Below, in pieces: positions 33,442-42,813 of a DNA stretch of 64,000 nucleotides. Each line of letters opens with the position of its first letter. Position 1 is the first letter of the stretch. The notes under the pieces were generated by a model. The model had not been told where the DNA came from, ran no database searches, and saw nothing but the letters and a program-made list of their open reading frames with translations. The position numbers and the translations under genes were made by a program. The DNA comes from Arthrobacter sp. AK04 (GTDB lineage: Bacteria > Actinomycetota > Actinomycetes > Actinomycetales > Micrococcaceae), in NCBI RefSeq assembly GCF_021129155.1, contig NZ_JAJOMC010000011.1, positions 39,901 to 103,900 of the forward strand, given 5' to 3'.

Positions 33442-35106
33442 ATGGCACTTTTCAAGAATCCGTCCATAGGTCGGCGTGCGTTTGTCACGGGCGTCGCCGC
33501 AACCGGACTGCTGGCCCTGGTTGGTTGCACCAACAAATCGAACACCCCGGTGGACATCTCCACCCAGAACGTCGGTGCCATGGAGGGCTACGAGGCAGAC
33601 ATGCAGTTCAAGGCTTCGGAGCCGTTAGATCTCTCCATTCTCTGGACCGATTGGCCAGAACTTCCGGTGAAGGATTCTTGGGAGGTCTTTAAGGAAATTA
33701 AGTCCCGAACCAACGTCAATCTTGAACTGACCCACATTCCATTCAGCGACGCGGTGGAAAAGCGTAGCCTGCTTATCAGTGCCGGCGATGCTCCCTCGAT
33801 CATTCCGCTCATCTACCCAGGTGACGAGAAGCCGTTCGTTTCCTCCGGTGCTGTGCTGCCCATGAGTGACTACGTCGAATACATGCCCAACTTCAAGAAA
33901 TATGTGAAGGATTGGGACCTTGAGGGCATGATGGAGAATTTGCGTCAGGCCGATGGGAAGTATTACATGTTGCCCGGTCTCCAAGAGGTGTCAGTACCTG
34001 TCTTCTCCCTCATGATCCGTAAGGATATTTTCGAGGAAGTGGGAGCGGGGATTCCCAATACCTGGGATGAAGTGCGCGAGGGATTGGTCAAGATCAAGGC
34101 CAAATATCCGGATTCCTATCCGTTGGCTGACGGCTTTGAAGGCCAATCGTTGCTGAATTATGCTGCTCACGCCTTCGGTACGCAGGCCGGCTGGGGCTTT
34201 GGAAACGGCACAATCCTGGACAAGGACAGCAACAAGCTAAAGTACGTCGCAACATCGAGCGAGTACAAGGACTTGGTCACGTTCTTCCACGGTCTGGTCA
34301 AGGACGGTCTTTTGGATCCGGAATCGCTGACAGCGGCCGATGCTGGCGGCGGAAATGCCACTGTTTCGGAGAAGTTCGCGAACAATAAAGTCTTCGCCGC
34401 TTCCGGGAACACCGAAACAGTAATTGAATACTCGACGGCGCTTGATAAGACTTTGGGGGCGGGGGAACACGAGGTGATTCTCATTGCTCCTCCTGGCGGC
34501 CACGCCGGCAATGTTATTGGGCCCCGCAACTTCTGGCATGGTTTCATGCTCAGTTCAAAGGCTAAAGACGAACCCAACTTCCAAGCGCTGTTGCAGTTTG
34601 TTGACTGGTACTTCTACAACCCCGGTGCGCGTGAGCTGCTGCGCTGGGGCGTTGAGGGAAAGCAGTACACCAAGGATGCTTCGGGTGCTATCAAGCTCAT
34701 GGACGGCTTCTCACTTGATGCCTGGAACCTCACGAGCAAGGGTGCTGTGGATATCCAGAAGGATCTTGGATACTCCACATTCGCCTCGGAAGGGACTGAA
34801 AGTCGGAAGCTGAAAGAGTCTTACAGCCCCGAAAATGCCGTGGCATACATTGATTCGGTTCTGACGACCAGGACTTTCCGCGAACCGAATCCGCCGGCAC
34901 CGTTGGAAGAAGCCGAACTCGAGCAGTCCTCGTTGCTCGCAACCCCGTTGAAAGACGCTGTCGATACCAACACCCTGAAATTCGTGCTCGGGGAGCGAGA
35001 CCTCAGTGAATGGGATAAGTACGTCAGCGAGCTTGAAGGTCAAGGCCTCACTAGTTACGTTGACTTGATTAACACCGCCCGCCAACGCTTTGAAAGCAAG
35101 GCGTAG
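33442..35106 (+). CDS. Extracellular solute-binding lipoprotein (LplA-like) for oligosaccharides
   Basis: 554 residues. Signal region contains GRRAFVTG (possible twin-arginine motif) and lipobox LVGC with Cys29. The family-1-type binding fold is long, as in LplA/YtcQ proteins: PLDLSILWTDWPELPVKDSWEVFKEIKSRTNVNLELTHIPF at the start, GKYYMLPGLQEVSVPVFSLMIRKDIFEEVG in the middle. It captures oligosaccharides for the two following permeases; xylo-oligosaccharides are inferred from the hydrolases downstream. GGAAGAG precedes the ATG. Its GC is clearly below that of the left flank. Confidence 0.85.
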   Translation: MALFKNPSIGRRAFVTGVAATGLLALVGCTNKSNTPVDISTQNVGAMEGYEADMQFKASEPLDLSILWTDWPELPVKDSWEVFKEIKSRTNVNLELTHIPFSDAVEKRSLLISAGDAPSIIPLIYPGDEKPFVSSGAVLPMSDYVEYMPNFKKYVKDWDLEGMMENLRQADGKYYMLPGLQEVSVPVFSLMIRKDIFEEVGAGIPNTWDEVREGLVKIKAKYPDSYPLADGFEGQSLLNYAAHAFGTQAGWGFGNGTILDKDSNKLKYVATSSEYKDLVTFFHGLVKDGLLDPESLTAADAGGGNATVSEKFANNKVFAASGNTETVIEYSTALDKTLGAGEHEVILIAPPGGHAGNVIGPRNFWHGFMLSSKAKDEPNFQALLQFVDWYFYNPGARELLRWGVEGKQYTKDASGAIKLMDGFSLDAWNLTSKGAVDIQKDLGYSTFASEGTESRKLKESYSPENAVAYIDSVLTTRTFREPNPPAPLEEAELEQSSLLATPLKDAVDTNTLKFVLGERDLSEWDKYVSELEGQGLTSYVDLINTARQRFESKA

Positions 35107-35184
35107 TTCCTTGGAACCATCTATGGTTCGGGGCGCCCGAAGGCTGTTCGAATCGTTTAGTCGCCGAACTGATGGAGCGATTTA

Positions 35185-36219
35185 ATGACAAACACAAGCA
35201 CAGTGCAGGTGAACGAGCCTGCGGATCAGTCTGACGGCCGGCCTCCGGGCCGGTCTTTGACTCCAAACCGACAGGATAGACCTAATAAGTCCAGGCGCAA
35301 GTCCAGAAACGCAGGGCGCAGGACGTTGCGGAAATCGTTGCAGCGAGATTGGCAGCTCTATGCCTTGGCGATAGTACCGCTGATCTTTCTTGCGATCTTC
35401 CGGTACGGGCCCATGCTCGGAAACGTTATTGCGTTCCGTCGATTCAGGCCAGGAGGAAACATCTTCGGCGATGAATGGGTGGGCCTGCGCTATGTTTCCA
35501 TGTTCATCAACGACCCAACGTTCTGGCACGTCTTTTCAAACACTGTCATCCTCGGCGGCCTGACACTCATCGTTTGCTTTCCGCTGCCAATCCTTCTTGC
35601 CCTTCTGCTCAACGAGGTACGCAAGAAAACCTTCAAGCGGTTAGTGCAGTCGATCTCGTATCTGCCGCATTTTCTTTCGATCGTGATCATCGTCGGGATG
35701 GTCATGCAGCTGCTGTCCGTGCAAGGTACGGCAAACCAAATCATCACCGCTTTTGGAGGTGACGCGATTCCGTTCCTGCAGCATGCAGAGTGGTTCCGTG
35801 CCATCTACGTTGGATCTGAAGTGTGGCAAACAATTGGCTGGGGCACCATCCTCTACCTCGCGGCCCTGACCACTGTCGACGCTGCGCTTTATGAAGCAGC
35901 TGAGATTGACGGAGCCAACCGATGGAGCCAGATCTGGCATGTCACCCTCCCGGGCATCCGGCCAACCATGATGACGCTTTTGATCCTCAACATCGGCACG
36001 TTCCTCAACGTTGGCTTTGAAAAGGTCCTCTTGCTGTACAACCCCCTGACCTACTCCACCGCGGATGTCATCTCGACGTATCTGTACCGAGTGGGCCTTG
36101 TGTCGAACAACCTCAGTTATGCCGCTGCAATCGGGCTGTTTCAAGCGCTCATTGGGTTGGTAATGGTTTTGTCCGCGAACTTTGTCTCGCGGCGAGTAGT
36201 AGGAGCAAGTCTATGGTGA
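35185..36219 (+). CDS. ABC transporter permease, LplB type
   Basis: 344 residues. A basic N-terminal tail (~55 residues) is followed by six helices. PMLGNVIAFRRFRPGGNIFGDEWVGLRYV is typical of LplB/YtcP-class permeases, and the cytoplasmic EAA loop reads EAAEIDGANRWSQIWHVTLPGIRP (~235-258). It forms the membrane channel with the next protein. GGAG precedes the ATG by 7 bases. Its last codons overlap the next start by 7 bp. Confidence 0.88.
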   Translation: MTNTSTVQVNEPADQSDGRPPGRSLTPNRQDRPNKSRRKSRNAGRRTLRKSLQRDWQLYALAIVPLIFLAIFRYGPMLGNVIAFRRFRPGGNIFGDEWVGLRYVSMFINDPTFWHVFSNTVILGGLTLIVCFPLPILLALLLNEVRKKTFKRLVQSISYLPHFLSIVIIVGMVMQLLSVQGTANQIITAFGGDAIPFLQHAEWFRAIYVGSEVWQTIGWGTILYLAALTTVDAALYEAAEIDGANRWSQIWHVTLPGIRPTMMTLLILNIGTFLNVGFEKVLLLYNPLTYSTADVISTYLYRVGLVSNNLSYAAAIGLFQALIGLVMVLSANFVSRRVVGASLW

Positions 36220-37151
36220 TTCAAACGGACCTGGCCAAAGGCGCCAAGCTACGCCGCCCAGGCAGACCGCGAGGGTCCCGGGATTCCACCGGGTACACCA
36301 TTTTCACGTGGTTGAACGCGACGGCGTTAATCATGCTGTGTTTGGTCATGTTGTATCCATTCGTGACAGTCCTTGCCCAATCGTTTAGTTCCCCCGGGGC
36401 GATCAAGGCCGGGCAAGTGAACATGCTGCCGGTGGATTTCAATATTGATTCCTACATAGCAGTGATGAACAACGGGATGTTTTGGCGTAACTACGGCAAC
36501 ACGGTCCTCTACACCGTGGTGGCGACAATCATCGCCATGACGCTCACCACCACGTTCGCCTACGTCCTGTCCAAAGAGCACCTCCGCGGACGGAAAATCT
36601 TGATTGGCCTTGCCGTCTTCACGATGTTCTTCAACGGTGGAATTGTGCCAAACTACGTTCTGATCTCCTCCCTGGGCATGAAGAACACCATGTGGGCACT
36701 GGTCATCCCCGGCGCGATCTCAGTGTTCAACCTGTTGGTGATGAAATCATTCTTTGAAAATCTGCCCAAGGATTTGGAGGAGGCAGCTCAGATCGATGGG
36801 CTGAGCTGGTTCGGAATTTTCGGTCGCATCGTCCTTCCCCTCTCAAAAGCAGTCATCGCCACGATGATCCTGTTCTATTCAGTGGCATTTTGGAACGACT
36901 GGTTTGCCGCCTTCCTTTACCTGGACAAAAGCGAGCTCTTTCCCGTCACCTTATTCCTGCGTAACTTGATTGCCGGAGCGTCCAGCGCAGCATCCGAAGG
37001 CGCAGCATCGTCCGGAAGTACAGCAGCAGCTCTCTCGGCCAACATTCAATCGGTGACGATGATCCTTACAGTCATCCCCATCCTGTGCGTCTACCCGTTT
37101 GTTCAAAAGTACTTTGTCTCAGGCATCATGCTTGGTTCGGTCAAGGGCTAG
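36213..37151 (+). CDS. ABC transporter permease, LplC/YtcP type
   Basis: 312 residues, six helices. An N-terminal basic segment precedes WLNATALIMLCLVMLYPFVTVLAQSFSSP, and the EAA loop is EEAAQIDGLSWFGIFGRIVLPLSKA (~188-212). It ends with KYFVSGIMLGSVKG, the usual C-terminus of this class. No ATPase gene lies in the cluster; as in many Actinobacteria, a shared MsmK-like ATPase elsewhere would energise it. Overlapping starts indicate coupled translation with the LplB-type permease. Confidence 0.88.
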   Translation: MVIQTDLAKGAKLRRPGRPRGSRDSTGYTIFTWLNATALIMLCLVMLYPFVTVLAQSFSSPGAIKAGQVNMLPVDFNIDSYIAVMNNGMFWRNYGNTVLYTVVATIIAMTLTTTFAYVLSKEHLRGRKILIGLAVFTMFFNGGIVPNYVLISSLGMKNTMWALVIPGAISVFNLLVMKSFFENLPKDLEEAAQIDGLSWFGIFGRIVLPLSKAVIATMILFYSVAFWNDWFAAFLYLDKSELFPVTLFLRNLIAGASSAASEGAASSGSTAAALSANIQSVTMILTVIPILCVYPFVQKYFVSGIMLGSVKG

Positions 37152-37229
37152 CCACCATCTAGGCCGTTCTTCAACAGTTGTTTCCCGGCTCTCTGCCCGG
37201 GCCCGTTTCCACCCAAAGGTTTGCAAAGA

Positions 37230-39593
37230 ATGACAATTGACAGCTCAGTGGTCCAGCCCAATTTCCTGAAAGCAATGCCGTGGCATGACACCTCACTTTC
37301 GGCAACTGTTCGGGCCGATGCGCTGATTGCCGAAATGACTCTAGAGGAGAAAACGAGCCAACTCGTGGGTTTGTGGGTTGGGGCCGACGATGGGGGAGGG
37401 GACGTGGCGCCATATCAAAGCGACATGAGCCAGGACACACCCGTCTTTTCCGATGTGATAGTTGACGGGCTCGGGCAACTCACCCGGCCCTTCGGCACTG
37501 TTCCGGTTGATCCCTCGGCAGGGGCACGGTCCTTGGCCAGGGCCCAGCGACAGATCATGGTCGCCAATCGTTTCGGGATCCCGGCGCAGGTCCACGAAGA
37601 ATGCCTGGCCGGCTTCTCCGCGTGGGGGGCCACGGCGTATCCGGTTCCACTGTCATGGGGTGCCAGCTTCAACCCGGAGCTGGTTGGCCGTATTGCCGCG
37701 CAAATTGGCCGGTCGCTGCGATCAGTGGGCGTGCACCAAGGGCTCGCCCCGGTTTTGGACGTGGTGCGGGATTACCGCTGGGGAAGAGTGGAGGAAACCA
37801 TCGGCGAGGACCCATACCTTGTCGGAACCGTTGGCGCCGCGTATGTTCACGGGCTTGAAAGTGCTGGTGTCGTTGCCACACTCAAGCATTTTGCGGGATA
37901 TTCCGGTTCGCGGGCCGCACGCAATCATGCCCCGGTCGCGGCAGGCCCGCGTGAGATGGCAGATGTCTACTACCCGCCGTTTGAAATGGCGCTTCGCCAT
38001 GGCGGTGCCCGGTCCGTGATGAATTCCTATGCTGAAGTTGATGGGGTACCCGCGGCTGCAGATCAGCAATTGCTCACAGAATTGCTGCGGGAAAAGTGGG
38101 GGTTCGACGGCGTGGTGGTGGCGGACTACTTTGCCATCGCGTTCCTACGCACACTCCAGCGGGTTGCCGGAACCGAGTCCGAAGCAGCCGCCCGGGCGCT
38201 TACAGCAGGGATTGATGTTGAGTTGCCGTCGGTGGCTGCCTACGGCAAACCCCTGAATGAGGCCGTGCGGGCCAGATCCATTTCGGAGGAGCTCGTCAAC
38301 CGGGCACTGCGACGGGTTCTTGTGCAGAAGATTGATCTGGGCCTACTGGACGCCGATTACCAGCCGGAGGTGTCGGATGTGGTGCAGCTAGACACCGCCG
38401 AATCCCAGTCTCTGGCGTTGGAGCTCGCCCGGGAGGCAGTCGTTTTGGCCGCGAACGACGGCGTGCTGCCGCTGCGTCCGGCGGCCCGCCTCGCCGTCGT
38501 CGGCCCACTTGCAGATGATCCCTACGGCATGCTCGGCTGCTATTCATTTCCGGCACACGTTGGCGTCAAACATCCGGAGCGGGGCCTTGGACTGGAGATC
38601 GGAACAGTGCTCGAAGGATTGCGAGGACAGCATCACGGTGAAATCACCTTTGCCCAGGGCTGCGATGTCAAGGCTGCAGGCAGGAGCGGCTTTGTAGCCG
38701 CGACGGATGCTGCAGCTGACGCGAATGTGGCAGTGGTGGTACTGGGAGATCAAGCCGGGCTGTTCGGGCGTGGAACATCCGGGGAAGGCTGCGATGCCGC
38801 GGACCTGCGCCTGCCCGGTGAGCAGCTAGCTCTGCTGGAAGCTGTTCTGGAGACCGGGACACCTGTCGTCCTGCTCCTGCTTTCCGGCAGGCCGTACGCC
38901 CTGGGCGCAGTAGCGAAGAAGTGTGCCGCGGTGGTGCAAACGTTCTTCCCGGGACAACGCGGCGGCCAGGCCATCGCGGAAGTGCTGACCGGTGCAGTCA
39001 ACCCTAGCGGGCACTTGCCGGTGAGCATTCCCCAAAATCCCCATGTTCAGCCGGGGACCTATTTGGCGCCCCCGTTAGGCATGCTGAATGGGGTTTCAAA
39101 TCTCGATCCCAAAGCTCTCTTCCCCTTCGGCCACGGTCTCTCCTACGGAGAACTGAGCTGGGGGCACGTGACCACAGGGAATCAGCAATGGCAGATTGGT
39201 GAAAGCACCATGCTGGGCATCGAGATCAGCAATAACAGCGCAAGGAGGGTGGCCGACGTAGTTCAGGTCTACTTGCACGATCCCGTGGCCCAAGTGACCC
39301 GCCCGGACATTCGGCTGGTCGCGTACCGGCGGGTGAACCTTGAACCAGGAGAGAAAGCAACGGTGAATTTTTCGCTGCACTCGGATTTGACCTCTTTCGC
39401 CGGGCTCAACCTGCAGCAGGTGGTGGAGCCAGGAGAGCTGGAACTGCGCATCTCGCGCTCCAGCACGGACGTGCACGCCGTGGTCCGGCGGACGCTCGTG
39501 GGACGCCAACAAATTGTTGGTGCAAATCGCGAACTCATGGCCACCAGCGACGTCCACGTTCAATCCCTCTCCCCGTTCGGGGAGCAGCGATGA
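37230..39593 (+). CDS. GH3 beta-xylosidase/beta-glucosidase
   Basis: 787 residues, no signal peptide. N-terminal barrel: LIAEMTLEEKTSQLVGLW, FGIPAQVHEECLAGFSAWGATAYPVPLSWGASFNPELV, KHFAGYSGSRAARNHAPV, and GFDGVVVADYFA with Asp299 as the likely nucleophile. Alpha/beta sandwich: ARLAVVGPLADDPYGMLG through PVVLLLLSGRPYALG. C-terminal fibronectin-III-like domain ends with EPGELELRIS. In this cluster a beta-xylosidase role is most likely. ATG 37230 is preferred to the in-frame TTG 9 bases earlier. Its stop overlaps the next start (ATGA). Confidence 0.88.
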   Translation: MTIDSSVVQPNFLKAMPWHDTSLSATVRADALIAEMTLEEKTSQLVGLWVGADDGGGDVAPYQSDMSQDTPVFSDVIVDGLGQLTRPFGTVPVDPSAGARSLARAQRQIMVANRFGIPAQVHEECLAGFSAWGATAYPVPLSWGASFNPELVGRIAAQIGRSLRSVGVHQGLAPVLDVVRDYRWGRVEETIGEDPYLVGTVGAAYVHGLESAGVVATLKHFAGYSGSRAARNHAPVAAGPREMADVYYPPFEMALRHGGARSVMNSYAEVDGVPAAADQQLLTELLREKWGFDGVVVADYFAIAFLRTLQRVAGTESEAAARALTAGIDVELPSVAAYGKPLNEAVRARSISEELVNRALRRVLVQKIDLGLLDADYQPEVSDVVQLDTAESQSLALELAREAVVLAANDGVLPLRPAARLAVVGPLADDPYGMLGCYSFPAHVGVKHPERGLGLEIGTVLEGLRGQHHGEITFAQGCDVKAAGRSGFVAATDAAADANVAVVVLGDQAGLFGRGTSGEGCDAADLRLPGEQLALLEAVLETGTPVVLLLLSGRPYALGAVAKKCAAVVQTFFPGQRGGQAIAEVLTGAVNPSGHLPVSIPQNPHVQPGTYLAPPLGMLNGVSNLDPKALFPFGHGLSYGELSWGHVTTGNQQWQIGESTMLGIEISNNSARRVADVVQVYLHDPVAQVTRPDIRLVAYRRVNLEPGEKATVNFSLHSDLTSFAGLNLQQVVEPGELELRISRSSTDVHAVVRRTLVGRQQIVGANRELMATSDVHVQSLSPFGEQR

Positions 39594-40279
39594 GCTCAAG
39601 CGCCCTCGCGAACGAGATCGGCCGCGGCGTACTGTCTCGGATGACGGCCAGCGTGTATCGACTTCTTGTGCTGGCGGCTTTTCTCGTCCTGATGTGCGGC
39701 CCAACACTTGTGGTGTGGACCTTGTTGGGCGATCCAGTTTCCAACGCTGCGTTCTTCGTTATTGCGCTGCTGCCCGTGGGGCCTGCTCTCTCGGGCGCCG
39801 TGTATGCCCTGCGTGCTTGGGCAGCGTCGCCGGACCTGTCCCCGTCCCGTGCCTTGTGGCGTGGATACCGGCTGAACTTCCTTGACACCATGAAGTGGTG
39901 GGCTGTGGTTGTTGCCGTTGCGCTGGTACTGATCGTCAACATTGTCTTTGCGAACGCAGTTCCCTTCGGAGCAGCTTTTCGACCGGCAGGAATCATCGTC
40001 TTGGGTCTGCTCGGTGTCTGGGCTGGGCATTTGCTGATCGTCGCCTCCTTGTTTTCCTTCCGCACGCGCGATTCGATGCGGATCGCCGCCGTCGAACTTT
40101 TCGCCCAGTGGAAGGTGAGCCTGGGCCTTTTGTCCCTCCTGGTTGTTGCCGTGGCCACGGTGCACCTTGGTACGGAACTGGCCCTGCTTGTCCTGGCATG
40201 GGCCTTCATTGGCATTCTCTGGCTCATTGCACAACCGCTCATCGCGGACGTTACTCGGAGGTTTATCAAGAATGACTGA
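39590..40279 (+). CDS. DUF624 (YesL-like) membrane protein
   Basis: 229 residues, about five to six membrane helices (VYRLLVLAAFLVLMCGPTLVVWTLLG; FFVIALLPVGPALSGAVYALRAW; MKWWAVVVAVALVLIVNIVF). The pattern, including GPALSGAVYALRAW and the FLDTMKWW turn, matches DUF624/YesL proteins, which are found beside LplABC-type sugar transporters and glycoside hydrolases; their role is unknown. It overlaps GH3 by 4 bp and GH43 by 8 bp, so it is embedded in the operon. Confidence 0.78.
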   Translation: MSSSALANEIGRGVLSRMTASVYRLLVLAAFLVLMCGPTLVVWTLLGDPVSNAAFFVIALLPVGPALSGAVYALRAWAASPDLSPSRALWRGYRLNFLDTMKWWAVVVAVALVLIVNIVFANAVPFGAAFRPAGIIVLGLLGVWAGHLLIVASLFSFRTRDSMRIAAVELFAQWKVSLGLLSLLVVAVATVHLGTELALLVLAWAFIGILWLIAQPLIADVTRRFIKND

Positions 40280-41834
40280 GATCCAAACCATTGCTATGTG
40301 GGGCGGGACCAATCCCATTTTGCCGGGGTTCTATCCGGATCCGTCCGTGTGCCGCGTCGATGGGGACGATGGAACCTGGTTCTATTTGGTGAATTCAACC
40401 TTCGAGTATTTGCCCGGACTGCCCGTGCACCGCTCCCGAGACTTAGTCAACTGGGAAGTCATTGGTCATGTGATTGACCGACCAGGCCAGATAGATCTCT
40501 CGACCGTGAAAGATTCCGGCGGCTTATTTGCGCCGACGATCCGGCATGATGGAACCCGCTTCCTGTTGGTTTGCACGCTGGTGGGCGGGACCGAGGGAGC
40601 GTCGGGGAACTTCATTGTCACGGCGGACAGCGCGGCCGGTCCATGGTCCGATCCCATCTGGTGGGACATGGACGGAATCGACCCCTCCATCATGATTGAT
40701 CCTGACGGCAGCATGTGGGCCCATGGGACCAGGCTGGCGCTGTTCCCCGAATGGGACCAACAAACCGAGGTGTGGGTGCGCCGGCTCGACAACGAAACGC
40801 TGGTGCCGGACACGGATGAGACCATCGTCTGGTCCGGGGCCTTGCGCGGAGCCATCTGGTCGGAGGGGCCGCACCTGTTCCGTCGCAACGGGTTTGTGTA
40901 CCTCCTCGCGGCCGAAGGCGGCACGAGCTTCCACCATGCGATCGTCGTGGCACGTGCAGAGTCGCCGCTGGGTCCGTTCACCGGGAATCCCGCTAATCCT
41001 GTACTGACGCACCGAAATCTTGGTCGCGCATCGCCAGTGACAAACGTTGGCCATGCCGACCTCGTCGAGGCGCGAGATGGCAGCTGGTGGGCTGTTTGTT
41101 TGGCGACGCGCGCCTGGGACCGATGTGATTTGCTTGGGCGGGAAACGTTACTGGTTCCGGTGACATGGGAATACGACTGGCCCGTCTTTGCCCCGGGGGA
41201 AGGACAATTGCCCCAAAATCCCCAAGGTCTGCAGAACTTGACCGGCCCAGAGCACTTGCCCGCTGACGTCGCGAACAAGCCGACCGCAATCGGTGTCGAA
41301 GATGTCATGGCCGTCCGGCGTCACCCATCGGAGATCCTCACAGAAACTCAGAGCTCCGGGACGTTCCGCCTCCAGGCCGGGGATGGTCTGACCGAAGCCA
41401 GTCCAGCATTTCTAGCCCGACGTTTGACAAGCCTGAGCACCCGCGTGCAGATCCGTCTGGTCAATGCCAGCGAAGGGGTCGGCTCCGGTCTGGCCTTGCG
41501 CTACTCAGCCACGGCATTTATCGCAGTCACGGTGGGCAGCGGGACGGTGAGTATCGAAACCACCTCAGCAGATGCTCCTGCTGGCTCCACACACACTCCC
41601 TGGCTGACACTGCCCCAAGGGGCGGGCAAAGGTGTTCTTGGCTTTGAAGTTCATGGAACTAGTGCTGTTGCCGTATGGGAACCGGACGATGGTGAAGCGG
41701 TGCGGTCTGAAGTGCTGGATATCTCCCACCTGTGCGCCGAGAACAACGGCGGGTTCGTCGGAGTCACCTACGGGGCATTGGCGACGGGGGATGGCGGTTT
41801 CGCCGACTTCGCGGATCTCCAGGAGGGGCCTTGA
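40272..41834 (+). CDS. GH43 beta-xylosidase/arabinofuranosidase
   Basis: 520 residues, cytoplasmic. Five-bladed propeller: NPILPGFYPDPSVCRVDGDD with base Asp23, STFEYLPGLPVHRSRDLVNWEVIG, MDGIDPSIMIDPDG (pKa-modulating Asp), IWSEGPHLFRRNGFVYLLAAEGGT with the acid Glu, and VGHADLVEARDGSWWAVCLATR. A C-terminal jelly-roll domain (from ~residue 360) is the usual beta-xylosidase C-terminal module. It removes xylose or arabinose from imported oligosaccharides. ATG 40272 overlaps the DUF624 gene; a longer frame was rejected. Confidence 0.88.
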   Translation: MTEIQTIAMWGGTNPILPGFYPDPSVCRVDGDDGTWFYLVNSTFEYLPGLPVHRSRDLVNWEVIGHVIDRPGQIDLSTVKDSGGLFAPTIRHDGTRFLLVCTLVGGTEGASGNFIVTADSAAGPWSDPIWWDMDGIDPSIMIDPDGSMWAHGTRLALFPEWDQQTEVWVRRLDNETLVPDTDETIVWSGALRGAIWSEGPHLFRRNGFVYLLAAEGGTSFHHAIVVARAESPLGPFTGNPANPVLTHRNLGRASPVTNVGHADLVEARDGSWWAVCLATRAWDRCDLLGRETLLVPVTWEYDWPVFAPGEGQLPQNPQGLQNLTGPEHLPADVANKPTAIGVEDVMAVRRHPSEILTETQSSGTFRLQAGDGLTEASPAFLARRLTSLSTRVQIRLVNASEGVGSGLALRYSATAFIAVTVGSGTVSIETTSADAPAGSTHTPWLTLPQGAGKGVLGFEVHGTSAVAVWEPDDGEAVRSEVLDISHLCAENNGGFVGVTYGALATGDGGFADFADLQEGP

Positions 41835-42781
41835 GCGAAGCGTTCGGCTACCTGCTGGTCCATTTCGTGGAGGACCCGCTTGAGCACAAAGAGAAAATCT
41901 TCTTCTCGCTGAGCGAGGGGGATGATCCGCTGGCCTGGCGGCGCTTGAACGGAGGCGAAGCCGTCCTTGAATCTTCGGAGGGGACCGGTGGTGTTCGGGA
42001 CCCCAACATAGTCCGGGGACCTGATGGGATGTTCCACATTCTGGCAACCGATTTGCGCGTGTGGCGGCCGGAAGGACCCGACTGGTGGGAATTCAGGCAC
42101 CGAGGCAGCCTAGATGTGGTGATTTGGGACTCCACTGACTTGCTCACCTGGTCGGAGCCACGATACGTGAGGGTGGCTCCGGAAGGTGCCGGCATGGCAT
42201 GGGCACCGAAGTCAGTCTATGATCCGGTTTCCGGTGATTTCTTAGTTTTCTGGTCCTCCGGACTCAAGGAGTCCGGGACGCTGACGTCAGCCGAGACGGG
42301 TCCCAGCAAGATTCTGGTGGCACGGACCAAGGACTTCGTGAAATTCACCGTTCCGCAAGTTTACTTGGAGCTTCCGGGTGGGGTCATCGACATGACCTTG
42401 CTCGTCACGGACACCGCCGTGCACCGTTTCGCCAAGCACGACGACTCCGCCCCCCTGTCACTTCAGGTGTTCCACCAAAGAGGATCCTCGGTTTTCTCCA
42501 ACGATTTCATCACCGTGGCCCAGAACGTGGGGCACGAGATTTCACCCAAGGTGGAAGGGCCACTGGTTTTCCGCAACAACCATGAAAACCTTTGGTATCT
42601 CTGGGTGGATCAATACGCCCACATGCCGCATGGATATCACGCCTACAGCACCAGCAACTTAGAGTCGGGCGACTGGCAGCGCATGCCCGGTTTTAACCTG
42701 CCAAAAAACACCAAACATGGCGCCGTCCTCCCGCTTCAAGCGGACGAGTATCGTGCGTTGAACGCTTTTTATCCACGGTAA
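41831..42781 (+). CDS. GH43-like (five-bladed propeller) glycosidase
   Basis: 316 residues, no signal peptide. Propeller markers: GVRDPNIVRGPDGMFHILATD (base Asp in RDPN), WDSTDLLTWSEPRYVRV, APKSVYDPVSGDFLVFWSS, and VEGPLVFRNN with a Glu at the acid position. It resembles small arabinosidase-like GH43 relatives, probably cleaving arabinose side chains. TTG at 41831 is chosen: AGGAGGGG precedes it and it overlaps the GH43 stop by TTGA. Confidence 0.72.
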   Translation: MSEAFGYLLVHFVEDPLEHKEKIFFSLSEGDDPLAWRRLNGGEAVLESSEGTGGVRDPNIVRGPDGMFHILATDLRVWRPEGPDWWEFRHRGSLDVVIWDSTDLLTWSEPRYVRVAPEGAGMAWAPKSVYDPVSGDFLVFWSSGLKESGTLTSAETGPSKILVARTKDFVKFTVPQVYLELPGGVIDMTLLVTDTAVHRFAKHDDSAPLSLQVFHQRGSSVFSNDFITVAQNVGHEISPKVEGPLVFRNNHENLWYLWVDQYAHMPHGYHAYSTSNLESGDWQRMPGFNLPKNTKHGAVLPLQADEYRALNAFYPR

Positions 42782-42813
42782 GTCATAAGGGAAAGTCCCC
42801 GAGGAAGATAACC